DNA from: Schauerella aestuarii
Lineage (GTDB): Bacteria; Pseudomonadota; Gammaproteobacteria; Burkholderiales; Burkholderiaceae_B
Length of the DNA: 64,000 nucleotides
Direction of reading: 5' to 3'
Assembly: GCF_009866805.1 (NCBI RefSeq)
Contig: NZ_SIZW01000042.1
Location: 806,001 to 870,000, forward strand
Part shown: piece by piece, positions 17,368-26,093 of the stretch
Numbering within the stretch: position 1 is the first letter of the stretch
Layout: every line of letters begins with the position of its first letter
The notes under the pieces: generated by a model
Told to the model about the DNA's origin: nothing
Databases searched by the model: none
The model's input: the letters and a program-made list of their open reading frames with translations, nothing else
Program-made: the position numbers and the translations under genes

Positions 17368-18459
17368 ATGTCATCGACCGCCATGTCTCTTGCCCGATCC
17401 TCTGCTACCGCTCTGCTTCCCCGATCCGCTTTCTCCAGCCCCACTGCAACGCATTCGACGTCGTTGAAGCGCGTGCTCAGCCGTACCGTTACCGCTCTCG
17501 CCTTGAGCCTCGCCGCGATGACCGCCCATGCGGCTGCGCCCACGTGTGAGGTCGATCGACCGATCAAGTTCAGCGGTCTGAACTGGGAATCGAATCTGTT
17601 GATGGCCGGCATCGAGCGTTTCATCCTCGAAAAAGGCTACGGCTGCAAAACGCAGGTGGAGCAAGGCGAAACCCTGGCCATGCTCGCCGCCTTGCAACGC
17701 GGAGACGTCGACATCACGCCCGAGGTGTGGCCAGGCCAGATCGAAGGCGCGTGGCAGAAGGCCACGGCATCCGGCAAGGTGATCGGCGTGGGCCATGTGT
17801 TCGATGCCGGCGAAGGCTGGTATATCCCACGCTACACGGCCGAGAAATTTCCCGATCTCAAGAAGGCCAGCGATCTGGCGCGACACAAGGACGCGTTCAA
17901 GGATCCCGAGGATCCCAACCGCGGCCGTATCTTTGGCTGTCCTGCCGGCTGGGCCTGCGGCACGCTGAACGACAACCTGATGAAGGCGCTGAAACTGGAG
18001 AACGATTTCGTCATGTTCGCGCCAGGTGCCGGGGCGGCGCAAAAGGCAGCGATCGTGTCGGCCTATAAACGCAAGCGCGATGTGGTGTTCTATTACTGGA
18101 CGCCTACCGCGCTGGTCGGTGGCCTGGACCTTGTCAAACTCGAGCTCCCTCCTTTCGATCAAAAAGCATATACCTGCATGACCGACCCCGCCTGCACGAA
18201 TCCGGTCGCGACCGAGTTCAAGCCGAATCCCGTGGTGACCGGCATGAATGCGGCATTTGCGCAACAGGCACCCCAGGTGAAAGCGTTTATTGAAAAGGTG
18301 AACATGCCGGCGCCGGTTATCGACGACACCCTGGGCTGGCTCGAGAAACAAGGCGCCGATATCGACGCCGCAGTGGCTTACTTCTTCAAAACGCATGGCG
18401 ACACGTGGAAGTCGTGGGTAAGCCCGGATGTATCCGCGCGAGTGTCCGCTGCGCTTTAA
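17368..18459 (+). CDS. Orphan glycine-betaine/choline-type ABC binding protein (OpuAC)
   Basis: 363 residues from ATG 17368 (ATG 17383 is equally possible; neither has a clear ribosome site). N-terminal leader of about 58 residues: a polar stretch then the hydrophobic VTALALSLAAMTAHA before APTCEV. The mature protein has OpuAC hallmarks: the LNWESNLLMAGIERFILEKG opening, DVDITPEVWPGQ, and VVFYYWTPTALVGG, the Trp-Pro region typical of ProX-type binding sites, plus paired cysteines. Betaine, proline or carnitine are likely ligands by family. No permease or ATPase gene is adjacent, so it must work with a transporter encoded elsewhere. Confidence 0.83.
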   Translation: MSSTAMSLARSSATALLPRSAFSSPTATHSTSLKRVLSRTVTALALSLAAMTAHAAAPTCEVDRPIKFSGLNWESNLLMAGIERFILEKGYGCKTQVEQGETLAMLAALQRGDVDITPEVWPGQIEGAWQKATASGKVIGVGHVFDAGEGWYIPRYTAEKFPDLKKASDLARHKDAFKDPEDPNRGRIFGCPAGWACGTLNDNLMKALKLENDFVMFAPGAGAAQKAAIVSAYKRKRDVVFYYWTPTALVGGLDLVKLELPPFDQKAYTCMTDPACTNPVATEFKPNPVVTGMNAAFAQQAPQVKAFIEKVNMPAPVIDDTLGWLEKQGADIDAAVAYFFKTHGDTWKSWVSPDVSARVSAAL

Positions 18460-18580
18460 GGCCCGGCAGCCAGCGAAGTGCCGTGCTGATTTGTAACAGG
18501 ATGAGGGCCATTTGAGCGTAAACGCTTGCACGCCACATGCAATAATCGCGCCACATTGCGTCGGGTTTGGAGTGTTTTAG

Positions 18581-19867
18581 ATGTTAGGCAACGCCCTTAG
18601 TGTTTTCGTGACCGTGGTCGTCGCTCTGGCGCCGGCGCTGATCATGACAACACGCAGTTACGGCAGCGCATTCATGTATGGGCTGCTGTTGATCGCCCTG
18701 ATCGGCATGGGCGTCATGCGTTATCGCAAGCAGCCGGTGTGGCCCGAGTGGCGCATCTGGCGGCCCTTCATACTGGCAGCGGCCGCCGCCGTCGCCATCG
18801 TTCTGATTGCCCAATGGACCCACGGCCGCTGGCATGCGGCCACGTTCGAAAAGACGATGCGTCTGGCCTGTATGGTGCCAATGCTCTGGCTTTTCTCGCG
18901 CCTGAATCCGGCCATTTTGCGTCACATTCAATGGGGTTTCATTGCCGGTGCCCTGTATTGCACGTTTCTTCTGGCTTTCCCGGATGTGACCTTTACGGCC
19001 GTCAATGGCCGACTGCGCCCCGACACCCTGGCCTACACCGAATACAACACGGTGGAGTTCGGTAACCTGGCATTTCTGTATGCCTGTGTGTGTGTCGTGA
19101 GCCTCATGTGGACGCTTACGCGCTGGCCGAAGCTCGAGGCCGCACTCAAGTTATCTGCCGCAGCGCTGGGGTTTTACGGCGTGTATTTGTCGGAAACGCG
19201 TACCAGTTGGCTGGCGCTGCCGGCCGTGTTCATCATTGCGTGTGTGGTGGAAAGGCGTATTTCCTGGCGCATCAAAGCGGTCGTCTGTGCGCTCCTGGTC
19301 GCGATCGTTACCGTGATTGGCGTGACCCATCAGCACAACGATCGGATCGGCAAAGCCATCGACGAGGCGCAGGAATGCGTCGAACGGCCAAAAGCGGAAA
19401 CGTCCGTGTGCATCCGATTCCAGCTTTGGCGCGCCGCACGCGTCATGATCGAGAAGCACCCCGTATTTGGCGTGGGCGGTGGCCCGGCCTTCCGGGAGAA
19501 GATGAAGAAGCTGGGCGATCGCGGCGTGATCTCGCCGCTCGTGGCATCGAACTGGGGTGAGCCCCACAACGACATCTTGCTGGTGGCAGCCACTTATGGC
19601 CTGGTTGGCCTGGCCTCGTTTCTGCTGATGGTTTATGGGATTCCGGCGTGGATCCTTGCCAGCCGGATTCGCGATCTGGATCAGACCCGACGGGCGTTCT
19701 GCGCCCTGGGGCTCTGCGTCGTATTGGGCTTTCTATCGTTCGGGGTCACCGAGACGATGTTCCGATCGATGCGCACCGCGTCCTTCTATGCCGTCATGGT
19801 GAGCTTGTGTCTGGCCATGGCCGTGAGCCATCTCGGCCAGAATAATCGGCGCGTCCATCCCGCATGA
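18581..19867 (+). CDS. O-antigen ligase / Wzy-type membrane protein
   Basis: 428 residues with about ten membrane segments, including LIALIGMGVMRYRK, FILAAAAAVAIVLIAQW and the C-terminal FLLMVYGIPAWILASR. The conserved periplasmic loop SNWGEPHNDILLVAATYGLVGL contains the His expected in WaaL/Wzy_C ligases, preceded by HPVFGVGGGPAF. GGAG lies 9 bases upstream. The start of the next gene overlaps its stop as ATGA and encodes a GT25 glycosyltransferase, so the pair probably acts in lipopolysaccharide assembly: attaching O-chain or oligosaccharide to lipid A core. A polymerase or a protein glycosyl ligase cannot be excluded. Confidence 0.83.
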   Translation: MLGNALSVFVTVVVALAPALIMTTRSYGSAFMYGLLLIALIGMGVMRYRKQPVWPEWRIWRPFILAAAAAVAIVLIAQWTHGRWHAATFEKTMRLACMVPMLWLFSRLNPAILRHIQWGFIAGALYCTFLLAFPDVTFTAVNGRLRPDTLAYTEYNTVEFGNLAFLYACVCVVSLMWTLTRWPKLEAALKLSAAALGFYGVYLSETRTSWLALPAVFIIACVVERRISWRIKAVVCALLVAIVTVIGVTHQHNDRIGKAIDEAQECVERPKAETSVCIRFQLWRAARVMIEKHPVFGVGGGPAFREKMKKLGDRGVISPLVASNWGEPHNDILLVAATYGLVGLASFLLMVYGIPAWILASRIRDLDQTRRAFCALGLCVVLGFLSFGVTETMFRSMRTASFYAVMVSLCLAMAVSHLGQNNRRVHPA

Positions 19868-20631
19868 CTGACACGATCCCCTGCTTCGTCATCAACCTGG
19901 CGACGGAAACCGCGCGCCGCGACAGCATGGCGGCACGCCTTCAGGCGCACGGGCTTGCCGCGCACTGGATCGATGCGGTCGATGGTCGCGGTGCGGCGCG
20001 CGCTGCCGTGCTCGCCCGCGCCGACATGGCACGCGCACGTCGCGTCTATGGCGAGCTGAGTCCGACCGAAGTCGCATGCGCATGCAGCCACCTGGAGGTG
20101 TATCGGCGCATCGTGGCCGAGCGCATTCCGCACGCCTTGATTCTCGAAGACGACGTGGTCCTGGCGGACGACATCACCGATCTTCTGGCGACGTCGGGCG
20201 CCTCCAGCCTGACGGCGCGGATCGACGCCGGGAGGCCGGCCATGATCCAACTCACCCACGTCGGTCGCGGCTGGCGTCTGGGCGCACGCCGCTTGGGCAA
20301 CCGCTCGCTCGTGCGGGCCGAGGGCGGCGTCTGGTTGACCGGCGGCTATATCGTCACCCTTGCGGCCGCGCGCGCCCTGTGCGCCACCCGCGATCCCATC
20401 TGGACTGCCGCCGATCATTGGGAAGCCATCGCCCAGGACGCCGGACTGCAGCTCTATGCCGTCAGCCCGCCCTGCGTGTGGGAAGCGGCGGAAGCCGCGC
20501 AGTCCACCATCTCGGGCGATCGACGTCGTCGGGCGGCTCCCGCGCGTGCCCTCACCGCCCGCGCCGCCCGGCTGTTCCATCGCAGTGTGGTGCGCCCGCT
20601 TCTGACGGTGCGGCTGCCACGCGTAAAATAG
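19864..20631 (+). CDS. Glycosyltransferase family 25 (LPS type)
   Basis: 255 residues. N-terminal CFVINLATETARRDSMAARL is the GT25 nucleotide-sugar motif, followed by WIDAVDGRGA, GELSPTEVACACSHLEVYRRIV and the EDDVVL acidic motif with DITD. TAADHW corresponds to the later conserved Asp. C-terminus is Arg-rich and poorly conserved. Overlaps the O-antigen ligase stop by 4 bases, so it belongs with LPS synthesis. Donor and acceptor unknown. Confidence 0.85.
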   Translation: MTDTIPCFVINLATETARRDSMAARLQAHGLAAHWIDAVDGRGAARAAVLARADMARARRVYGELSPTEVACACSHLEVYRRIVAERIPHALILEDDVVLADDITDLLATSGASSLTARIDAGRPAMIQLTHVGRGWRLGARRLGNRSLVRAEGGVWLTGGYIVTLAAARALCATRDPIWTAADHWEAIAQDAGLQLYAVSPPCVWEAAEAAQSTISGDRRRRAAPARALTARAARLFHRSVVRPLLTVRLPRVK

Positions 20632-20678
20632 CCGCTTTCGCTCAGATTGCGGGCTCGTCCCCGCTTTGATTCCCCACG

Positions 20679-21509
20679 ATGTCCGCACCCGAAATCCGCC
20701 CCGGCCAATCGGTCGAACTGCTCAAAGCGCTGCATATCCTCACGCGCGACGGCAATATGAATCAGGACAGCCGCCGCAAGCTGAAGCAGGTCTATCACCT
20801 GTTCAACTTCATCGAGCCGCTGCTGAAAGACGTGCACGCCGAACATGGCCGTGTCACGTTGGCCGATCATGGCGCCGGCAAGTCGTATCTGGGGTTCATC
20901 CTGTATGACCTGTTCTTCAAGGCCATCCAGGATACGTCGCACATCTACGGCATCGAAACGCGTGAGGCGCTTGTCACGGCGTCGCGCACACTGGCGGACA
21001 AGCTTGGGTTCGATCGCATGTCGTTTCTCAACCTGTCGGTGGCCGATGCCATCGATTCACCGGCCTTGCCCGATCAGGTAGACATCGTCACCGCTTTGCA
21101 CGCGTGCGATACCGCCACCGACGATGCCATCCATTTCGCGTTGCGCAAGCGGGCGAAATACATCGTGGTCGTGCCGTGCTGCCAGGCCGAAGTGGCCACG
21201 CGTCTGCGCAAGAACAAAGGCAAGATGCTCGGCGGCAATCCGCTTGTCGAAATGTGGCGCCATCCCCTGCATACCCGCGAATTCGGCAGCCAGGCGACCA
21301 ACGTACTGCGCAGCCTGCAACTCGAAGCGCACGGCTATCAAGTCACCGTCACCGAACTCGTTGGCTGGGAGCACTCGATGAAGAATGAGCTCATCATCGC
21401 GCAGGACAAGCAGTTGCCGCGCGCGCGCCCCGCCGCCCGATTGGAGGCGATGCTCGAAACACTGGGATTGGAAGAGATGCGCGAGCGGTTCTTCACGACG
21501 CCGGCTTAA
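20679..21509 (+). CDS. Class I SAM methyltransferase, PF13679-like
   Basis: 276 residues. LADHGAGKSYLGFILYDLFF is the SAM-binding glycine motif, HIYGIETREAL the ribose-binding acidic residue (Glu), and ALHACDTATDDAI with VVVPCCQAE the hallmark HACDxATD and PCC motifs of the Methyltransf_32 / TRM13-like group, often predicted to act on RNA. No signal peptide. Its 3' end overlaps the convergent DUF1415 gene by 17 bases. Substrate unknown. Confidence 0.75.
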   Translation: MSAPEIRPGQSVELLKALHILTRDGNMNQDSRRKLKQVYHLFNFIEPLLKDVHAEHGRVTLADHGAGKSYLGFILYDLFFKAIQDTSHIYGIETREALVTASRTLADKLGFDRMSFLNLSVADAIDSPALPDQVDIVTALHACDTATDDAIHFALRKRAKYIVVVPCCQAEVATRLRKNKGKMLGGNPLVEMWRHPLHTREFGSQATNVLRSLQLEAHGYQVTVTELVGWEHSMKNELIIAQDKQLPRARPAARLEAMLETLGLEEMRERFFTTPA

Positions 21510-22101
21510 GCGGCCCGCCCCGCCCCGCCCCATCCTCGCCGTCGTCAGGCGCATCCATCAGATCGCGCCAGCCCCGATGCCCCAAGGCGCGCAGCCGCGC
21601 CTGGTTACGCTCATAAATCGAATCCGGATCGGGAAAGCCATCCACGGCACGGGTCACGCTCTCTTCGCGCAGCAGGTGCAGGATGGGATACGGCGCACGG
21701 TTGGTGTAGTTCTCGATATCGTCCGGGCCGGCACCGGCAAACTGGTAGTCCGGATGAAAGGTGGCGATCTGAAAAACGCCGCGCAATCGCAACCGCTTGA
21801 GCAGGCGCTCGGCAAGCGCCGCCATATCGTTGAACGCCAGGAAGTCGTCGAACCCCTCGGGCACGATCAATAGCAGCGTATCGATGGCTGCGGGATCGGC
21901 GGCTTCCAGCGTATCGAACGCCAGACTCAAATCGGCGAGCACTGCTTCGGGCTCGGTGGCGTGGCTCACGCGATAGGCGATCTGCCGCTTGACGTGCACG
22001 CTGCGCGCAAACGGACAGAGGTTCAGGCCGATCACTGCGCGTACCAGCCACCGCTCGACGTCGTGCACGATGGCGGCGTCGCGCGCCGCGTCAGCCGCCA
22101 C
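21493..22101 (-). CDS. DUF1415 protein
   Basis: 202 residues, starting at GTG 22101. DUF1415 features: VIGLNLCPFARSVH near the start, LLIVPEGFDDFLAFND and the FQIATFHPDYQFAG segment followed by NYTNRAPYPILHLLREES, all strongly conserved in this family of unknown function in Proteobacteria. C-terminal 25 residues are acidic/Gly-rich and overlap the neighbouring methyltransferase end. Overlaps the upstream DUF3999 stop by 11 bases, which implies co-transcription with it. Confidence 0.85.
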   Translation of the reverse strand: MAADAARDAAIVHDVERWLVRAVIGLNLCPFARSVHVKRQIAYRVSHATEPEAVLADLSLAFDTLEAADPAAIDTLLLIVPEGFDDFLAFNDMAALAERLLKRLRLRGVFQIATFHPDYQFAGAGPDDIENYTNRAPYPILHLLREESVTRAVDGFPDPDSIYERNQARLRALGHRGWRDLMDAPDDGEDGAGRGGPLKPAS

Positions 22102-23668
22102 GACGAGCCTGCCCTGAACGCGCGGCGCCCGCCCGCTTGGTGGGCGCCAGATACGCGCGGCGCGCCTGACGCCAGAAGATCAGCAACAGCACCATGTCGA
22201 CCGCGGCGAGCAGCAGCGTGAACCACCATTGATCGGCCAGCCGGAACGGCTGCACAGGCGGCGCGGGCGGTTTGGGCGGCGGCGCCAGCTTCAACGTATC
22301 GCCCGCATCGCGGCGTCCGGGATAGCGCGCCGTCACGGCAGCGGGCAGCGTTTCGATGCCGTCATAGCCCACGATCAGCGTCGAAGGCGGCACGGACACA
22401 TCGCCCATGTTGTCTGCACCCCACGCCATCACGTAGGGCGCCACGCCCTGGGCTGTGAACACCAGCGTGCGGGGGCTGAAGCCAATCTGTACCGTGGGCG
22501 GCCGCGATGCATTGGCTGCGCGCGGATCCAGGCTCACGCCGAACGACGGCATCGGACTGCCGCCAAGCAACACGTCGGGCGAGACGATTTCGCCGATACT
22601 GCTTTCGAGGCGGTAAGACACGGCCTGCGCGCGCAGTTGCCACGTCCAGGTGCCGGCAGCCGGCGCCGGTGTAGCGCCCTGCCCGGTCGCCGCTGCCGGT
22701 GCGGCCGCGGCCTGCACCAGTTGATAGACGAGTACGGGTGACAGCACATCGCTTTGCGGCAAATTCACACGCAACCGCTCGATCGGCATGGCCGGCGGCG
22801 CCTGAAACGTGAAGCTTTGCCCCTCGGCCCCCACCGGCTTTTGCGGCTCGGTCCACAACATGGGCCGTGCACTGCCCGGATGGGTATTGACGCGCACGGT
22901 GACGCGCGACAGCTTCGGCGCGGTCGCGGGATCGCTCCACACGATACGCAGATAGCGCGACGTGTCGCTCGAGCGGTTGCCGAGTTCCACCCGGTTTTGC
23001 TCAACGGTCATGTCGCCATGCGACAACCGCACGATCTGCGCTTCCTGCCGCACCACGCGCCAATCCTCGAGGTTGTCGCTGGCGTCGAGCCGAAAATTGT
23101 GCATGCCGGTGCGCGCCTGAAAATCGGCGAGCACCAACGATTGCAGATCCCCGCGGATACGGCTCAGATCGAGCACCACCGCGTTCGGATTGCGCGCGGG
23201 CGACGCGGCCGCCGATGCCGAGGCCCGCAGGCTGCCGTCTTCATTGCGCTCGACCTGATCACTCAAGCCATCGCTGCTGCCGCGACGCCTGCTGCTGGTT
23301 GCGGTCAACTGCACCGGAAACAGCGGCACGGCGATTTCGGGCGTTTGCGAGGTCTCGCCCAGCTTGGGCTGCACCCACGCAAACGGCATCGCCACACCCC
23401 GGCTATCGAACACGCGCACATCCTGCAGCCGCGGATCGCGTGCGGTGTCGTACACCTGCAGCGGAATCTGCACGCGATGCATCTGGCCCGGCTCGTCGCC
23501 CTCCAATGGTGCCACCCACGCAAAGGGCGAAGCAATCGGCGCCGGCACCGCGGGCGCATCGGCCCCGATCGCCGTCGCGACGCCTGCAGCCCATAGCAGC
23601 GGCACCCCAACCATCATTCGCGCGGCGCGGCCCAACTGCGCGCCCAGCGCTCGAAAACCGATACTCAC
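22091..23668 (-). CDS. DUF3999 envelope protein
   Basis: 525 residues. Signal peptide or membrane anchor at about 18-40 (MVGVPLLWAAGVATAIGADA), a large Ser/Ala-rich periplasmic beta-rich part (SFTFQAPPAMPIERLRVNLP; YRLESSIGEIVSPDVLLGG), and a single C-terminal membrane segment WWFTLLLAAVDMVLLLIFW with a basic cytoplasmic tail. This matches DUF3999, which is normally encoded next to a large DUF2339 membrane protein. That partner is absent here; instead DUF1415 overlaps it. Start at 23668 is plausible but unverified. Confidence 0.75.
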   Translation of the reverse strand: MSIGFRALGAQLGRAARMMVGVPLLWAAGVATAIGADAPAVPAPIASPFAWVAPLEGDEPGQMHRVQIPLQVYDTARDPRLQDVRVFDSRGVAMPFAWVQPKLGETSQTPEIAVPLFPVQLTATSSRRRGSSDGLSDQVERNEDGSLRASASAAASPARNPNAVVLDLSRIRGDLQSLVLADFQARTGMHNFRLDASDNLEDWRVVRQEAQIVRLSHGDMTVEQNRVELGNRSSDTSRYLRIVWSDPATAPKLSRVTVRVNTHPGSARPMLWTEPQKPVGAEGQSFTFQAPPAMPIERLRVNLPQSDVLSPVLVYQLVQAAAAPAAATGQGATPAPAAGTWTWQLRAQAVSYRLESSIGEIVSPDVLLGGSPMPSFGVSLDPRAANASRPPTVQIGFSPRTLVFTAQGVAPYVMAWGADNMGDVSVPPSTLIVGYDGIETLPAAVTARYPGRRDAGDTLKLAPPPKPPAPPVQPFRLADQWWFTLLLAAVDMVLLLIFWRQARRAYLAPTKRAGAARSGQARRGG

Positions 23669-23818
23669 TCAACCCCCGTCTAGACCCGCTCCGGCAAGAT
23701 GCGCTGAAAGCGTCACGCAATCTAGCATAAGTTGGCGTGCGCCAAGCCAGGCTTTGCGCTACAGCGAGTTGTCAGGTTTTTACCGTTCGATTTCGGTCGC
23801 ACGCCCGCGCCGCTGCAT

Positions 23819-24451
23819 TCAGCCGGCCGCCGGCGGACGCTTGCGCCACACGCTGGCGAGCCACGGTTGCTGCGCGCGCGGCAGGCCTTCAGGCCGGTAG
23901 TAGTGGTGGATCTCATCGAAACCGGCGTCATGCAGATACTTCCGCCACTGTTCGAGGTCGTGAAAAACGCAATAGCGTTCGCCCTGCCAACCAGCGCGGT
24001 TGTCGCCCCGGGGATTGGAGCTGAACAGCACGCCCGAGGCATCCAGCGTGGTGTGCAACGCGTTAAGAACGCGTGGTAGATCGGCGATGGGCACGTGGAA
24101 AAGCGATGCGTTGGCGAATATGCCATCGAAGCGTGCAGGCGGCAAATCGAGCGCGAGAAAATCCTGATGCCAGACCTCGCAGCCCGAATCGGCCCGCGCC
24201 ATCGCCACAAAGGGAGCCGAACCATCCAGGCCGACGGGCTGCGCACCGCGCGCCTTGAGCGCCAGCAAATCGCGCCCCGGTCCGCACCCGAGATCCAGAA
24301 TGCGCGGACGTTCGAGCGCAATGGCGCCGAGCAAGGCATCGAGGTTCTGATTGACGTCGTGGTCGGCGGTGCCGGCTCGAAAGGCGTCGGCGTTGCGGGC
24401 GTAGTGCGCCAACGTGCGGGTATTCGATTGCGAAGTATCGTCGTCGATCAC
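23819..24451 (-). CDS. Class I SAM methyltransferase
   Basis: 210 residues, small UbiE/Tam-like fold. LDLGCGPGRDLLALKARGA is the SAM glycine motif, PVGLDGSAPFVAM supplies the acidic ribose-binding Asp, and FDGIFANASLFHVP is motif IV. C-terminal WRKRPPAAG is unremarkable. Lies alone downstream of a predicted minus-strand terminator for the small peptide gene at 24475-24504, so it likely has its own promoter in 24452-24474. Substrate unknown. Confidence 0.78.
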   Translation of the reverse strand: MIDDDTSQSNTRTLAHYARNADAFRAGTADHDVNQNLDALLGAIALERPRILDLGCGPGRDLLALKARGAQPVGLDGSAPFVAMARADSGCEVWHQDFLALDLPPARFDGIFANASLFHVPIADLPRVLNALHTTLDASGVLFSSNPRGDNRAGWQGERYCVFHDLEQWRKYLHDAGFDEIHHYYRPEGLPRAQQPWLASVWRKRPPAAG

Positions 24452-24474
24452 TGTTGCCCTATTGCGGTCTCGCC

Positions 24475-24504
24475 CAAAAACAATCCGCCCCGGAAGGGGC
24501 GGAT
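24475..24504 (-). terminator. Intrinsic terminator of the small peptide gene
   Basis: On the minus strand ATCCGCCCC (24496-24504) pairs with GGGGCGGAT (24483-24491) around TTCC, then TGTTTTTG follows (24475-24482). A perfect 9-bp GC-rich stem plus a T-run is a classical Rho-independent terminator, 54 bases after the 23-codon gene. Confidence 0.8.
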
Positions 24505-24557
24505 GCGAGCGACCAGTATAGGTCAGCCGGATGGGCGTGCATCGAGCACGCGCACGA

Positions 24558-24629
24558 TCAAAAGATCAAATAGAGCAGAATGATGATGGGAATCGGAATA
24601 CCGATGAGCCAGAGCAGGATGCCTTTCAT
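24558..24629 (-). CDS. 23-residue conserved-looking hydrophobic membrane peptide
   Basis: ATG at 24629 is preceded by GAGGAG with 8 bases between it and the start. The product begins MKGILLWLIG, has the repeat IPIPIII and ends YLIF; it is almost wholly hydrophobic apart from Lys2, so it should span the inner membrane once. It has its own ribosome site and intrinsic terminator (24475-24504), evidence that it is a real gene. I recall similar hypothetical proteins of this size in Proteobacteria, but give no function. It is divergent from the NRDE gene, with 88 bases between. Confidence 0.75.
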   Translation of the reverse strand: MKGILLWLIGIPIPIIILLYLIF

Positions 24630-24717
24630 GTATGTTTCTCCTCAATACAACTTGGTTCATCCACAGCACGATCCATGCCTGGACGTGATGACAGCCGATG
24701 CAGGAGCGGTTCAACAG

Positions 24718-25491
24718 ATGTGTCTTGCCGTGATTCACGTTCATGCCGCGCCCGGTTTCGCCTTGCTCATCGCGGCAAACCGCGACGAATTTCATGAGCG
24801 CCCTACGCGCGCGCTCGCCGAATGGGCCGATGCCCCAGGCGTCTACGGCGGCCGCGATGCCGTCGCAGGGGGCACGTGGATGGGCGCTACCCGCTCCGGG
24901 CGCTTTGCCCTCGTCACCAACTATCGCGAACCCGCCGCTCGTGTGGCGCCCGATGCGCCGTCACGCGGCGCACTGGTGGCCCGCTTTCTGCGCGGCACCG
25001 ACACGCCCGAGCAGTATCTGCGGCGATTGGCGCCCGATATGTCTCGATATGCCGGTTTCAACGTGGTCGTCGGCGACACCGATGCCGTTTGGTATGCGAG
25101 CAATCGCGGACCCGCGCCGCGCCGATTGCCGCCAGGGCGCTACGCCCTCTCGAACCATCTGCTCGACAGTCCGTGGCCGAAAAGCGTCGCCACCCAGGCG
25201 CGGATCGACGCCGTGCTGGCGCAGGCCGGCCCTCTGGACGACGCCGCCCTGTTCTCGGCCTTACGCAACCGCGATGTGGCCCACGACGACGTGTTGCCCC
25301 AGACGGGATTGAGCCTGGAGCAGGAACGCCTGCTGAGCAGCGCCTTCATCATCAGCCCGACGTACGGCACGCGTTCGTCCACCGTATACGCCTTAAGCGA
25401 CGTCGGCCACGCCCGTTACGTGGAACGCCGGTATGACGCCAGCGGCGAGGCGATCGGCGAGCACACAGAAACGTGGCGCACGCCGCTGTGA
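24718..25491 (+). CDS. NRDE/TANGO2-type protein
   Basis: 257 residues. The N-terminal Cys after Met (MCLAVIHVH), then LLIAANRDEFHERPT, which contains the NRDE motif, GGTWMG, LVTNYRE and YALSNHLLD are signatures of the NRDE/TANGO2 family, thought to be N-terminal nucleophile-like. Cytoplasmic. ATG 24718 gives the family-typical MCL start; AGGAG is 11 bases upstream. Biochemical role in bacteria is unsettled. Confidence 0.85.
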   Translation: MCLAVIHVHAAPGFALLIAANRDEFHERPTRALAEWADAPGVYGGRDAVAGGTWMGATRSGRFALVTNYREPAARVAPDAPSRGALVARFLRGTDTPEQYLRRLAPDMSRYAGFNVVVGDTDAVWYASNRGPAPRRLPPGRYALSNHLLDSPWPKSVATQARIDAVLAQAGPLDDAALFSALRNRDVAHDDVLPQTGLSLEQERLLSSAFIISPTYGTRSSTVYALSDVGHARYVERRYDASGEAIGEHTETWRTPL

Positions 25492-25593
25492 AAGGACTCG
25501 TCACCATTGTGCGAGAAGCCGCAACAGGTGCACGCACCTGATTTACATCCCCCTGCCAGAATGCAGACGTCGATCGGCTTACTCTGGAGTGCA

Positions 25594-26058
25594 ATGATGA
25601 AAATGTTGTCCGAAAGCATGACCCATGTGGCGCAACGCACCCGTCTCGCAGGCGGCGTGATGCTTCTGTCTGCGGCAGCGCTGTTTGCCATGCACGAAGC
25701 CCGTGCCGAATTGCCCCCGGTGCAAACGCAAGGCAGTGTGCAGTACGTCATGGGCGGCATCGGTTCCGACGAGTCGGAATCGATCAAGCAGGCGATGTCG
25801 CAATATTCGCTCGCCCTGATCTTCGCGTCGCCGCGCCAGGGGGGCGACGCCGCCTACATGGCCAATGTTCAGGTTGGCATCGAGAAGAAAGGCGGCGCAA
25901 AAGTGCTTGATGTGAAGGCCGATGGCCCCTACCTGCTCGTCAAGCTCGAGCCCGGCACCTATACGGTCCGCGCCGATGCAGACGGCAAATCGCAAACGCG
26001 CGACGTGACCGTCAAGGCCGGCGGCAGCACGCAAATTCGTTTCGACTGGAAAGACTGA
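25594..26058 (+). CDS. Small secreted protein with carboxypeptidase-regulatory-like fold
   Basis: 154 residues. Signal peptide MMKMLSESMTHVAQRTRLAG followed by GVMLLSAAALFAMHEARA, mature part starting ELPPV. Residues 100-150 (LVKLEPGTYTVRADADGKSQ then TRDVTVKAGGSTQIRF) look like a prealbumin-like/carboxypeptidase regulatory beta-sandwich. Two adjacent ATGs at 25594 and 25597; GGAG spacing fits 25597. Periplasmic. Function unknown; monocistronic. Confidence 0.6.
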   Translation: MMKMLSESMTHVAQRTRLAGGVMLLSAAALFAMHEARAELPPVQTQGSVQYVMGGIGSDESESIKQAMSQYSLALIFASPRQGGDAAYMANVQVGIEKKGGAKVLDVKADGPYLLVKLEPGTYTVRADADGKSQTRDVTVKAGGSTQIRFDWKD

Positions 26059-26093
26059 GGTCGACCGGCGGGCGAAAAATCGGCGTTCAAGCG

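Noticed and set aside
18515-18526. AGCGTAAACGCT palindrome upstream of the O-antigen ligase gene
   Set aside because: Only 12 bp and no partner or matching regulator nearby.
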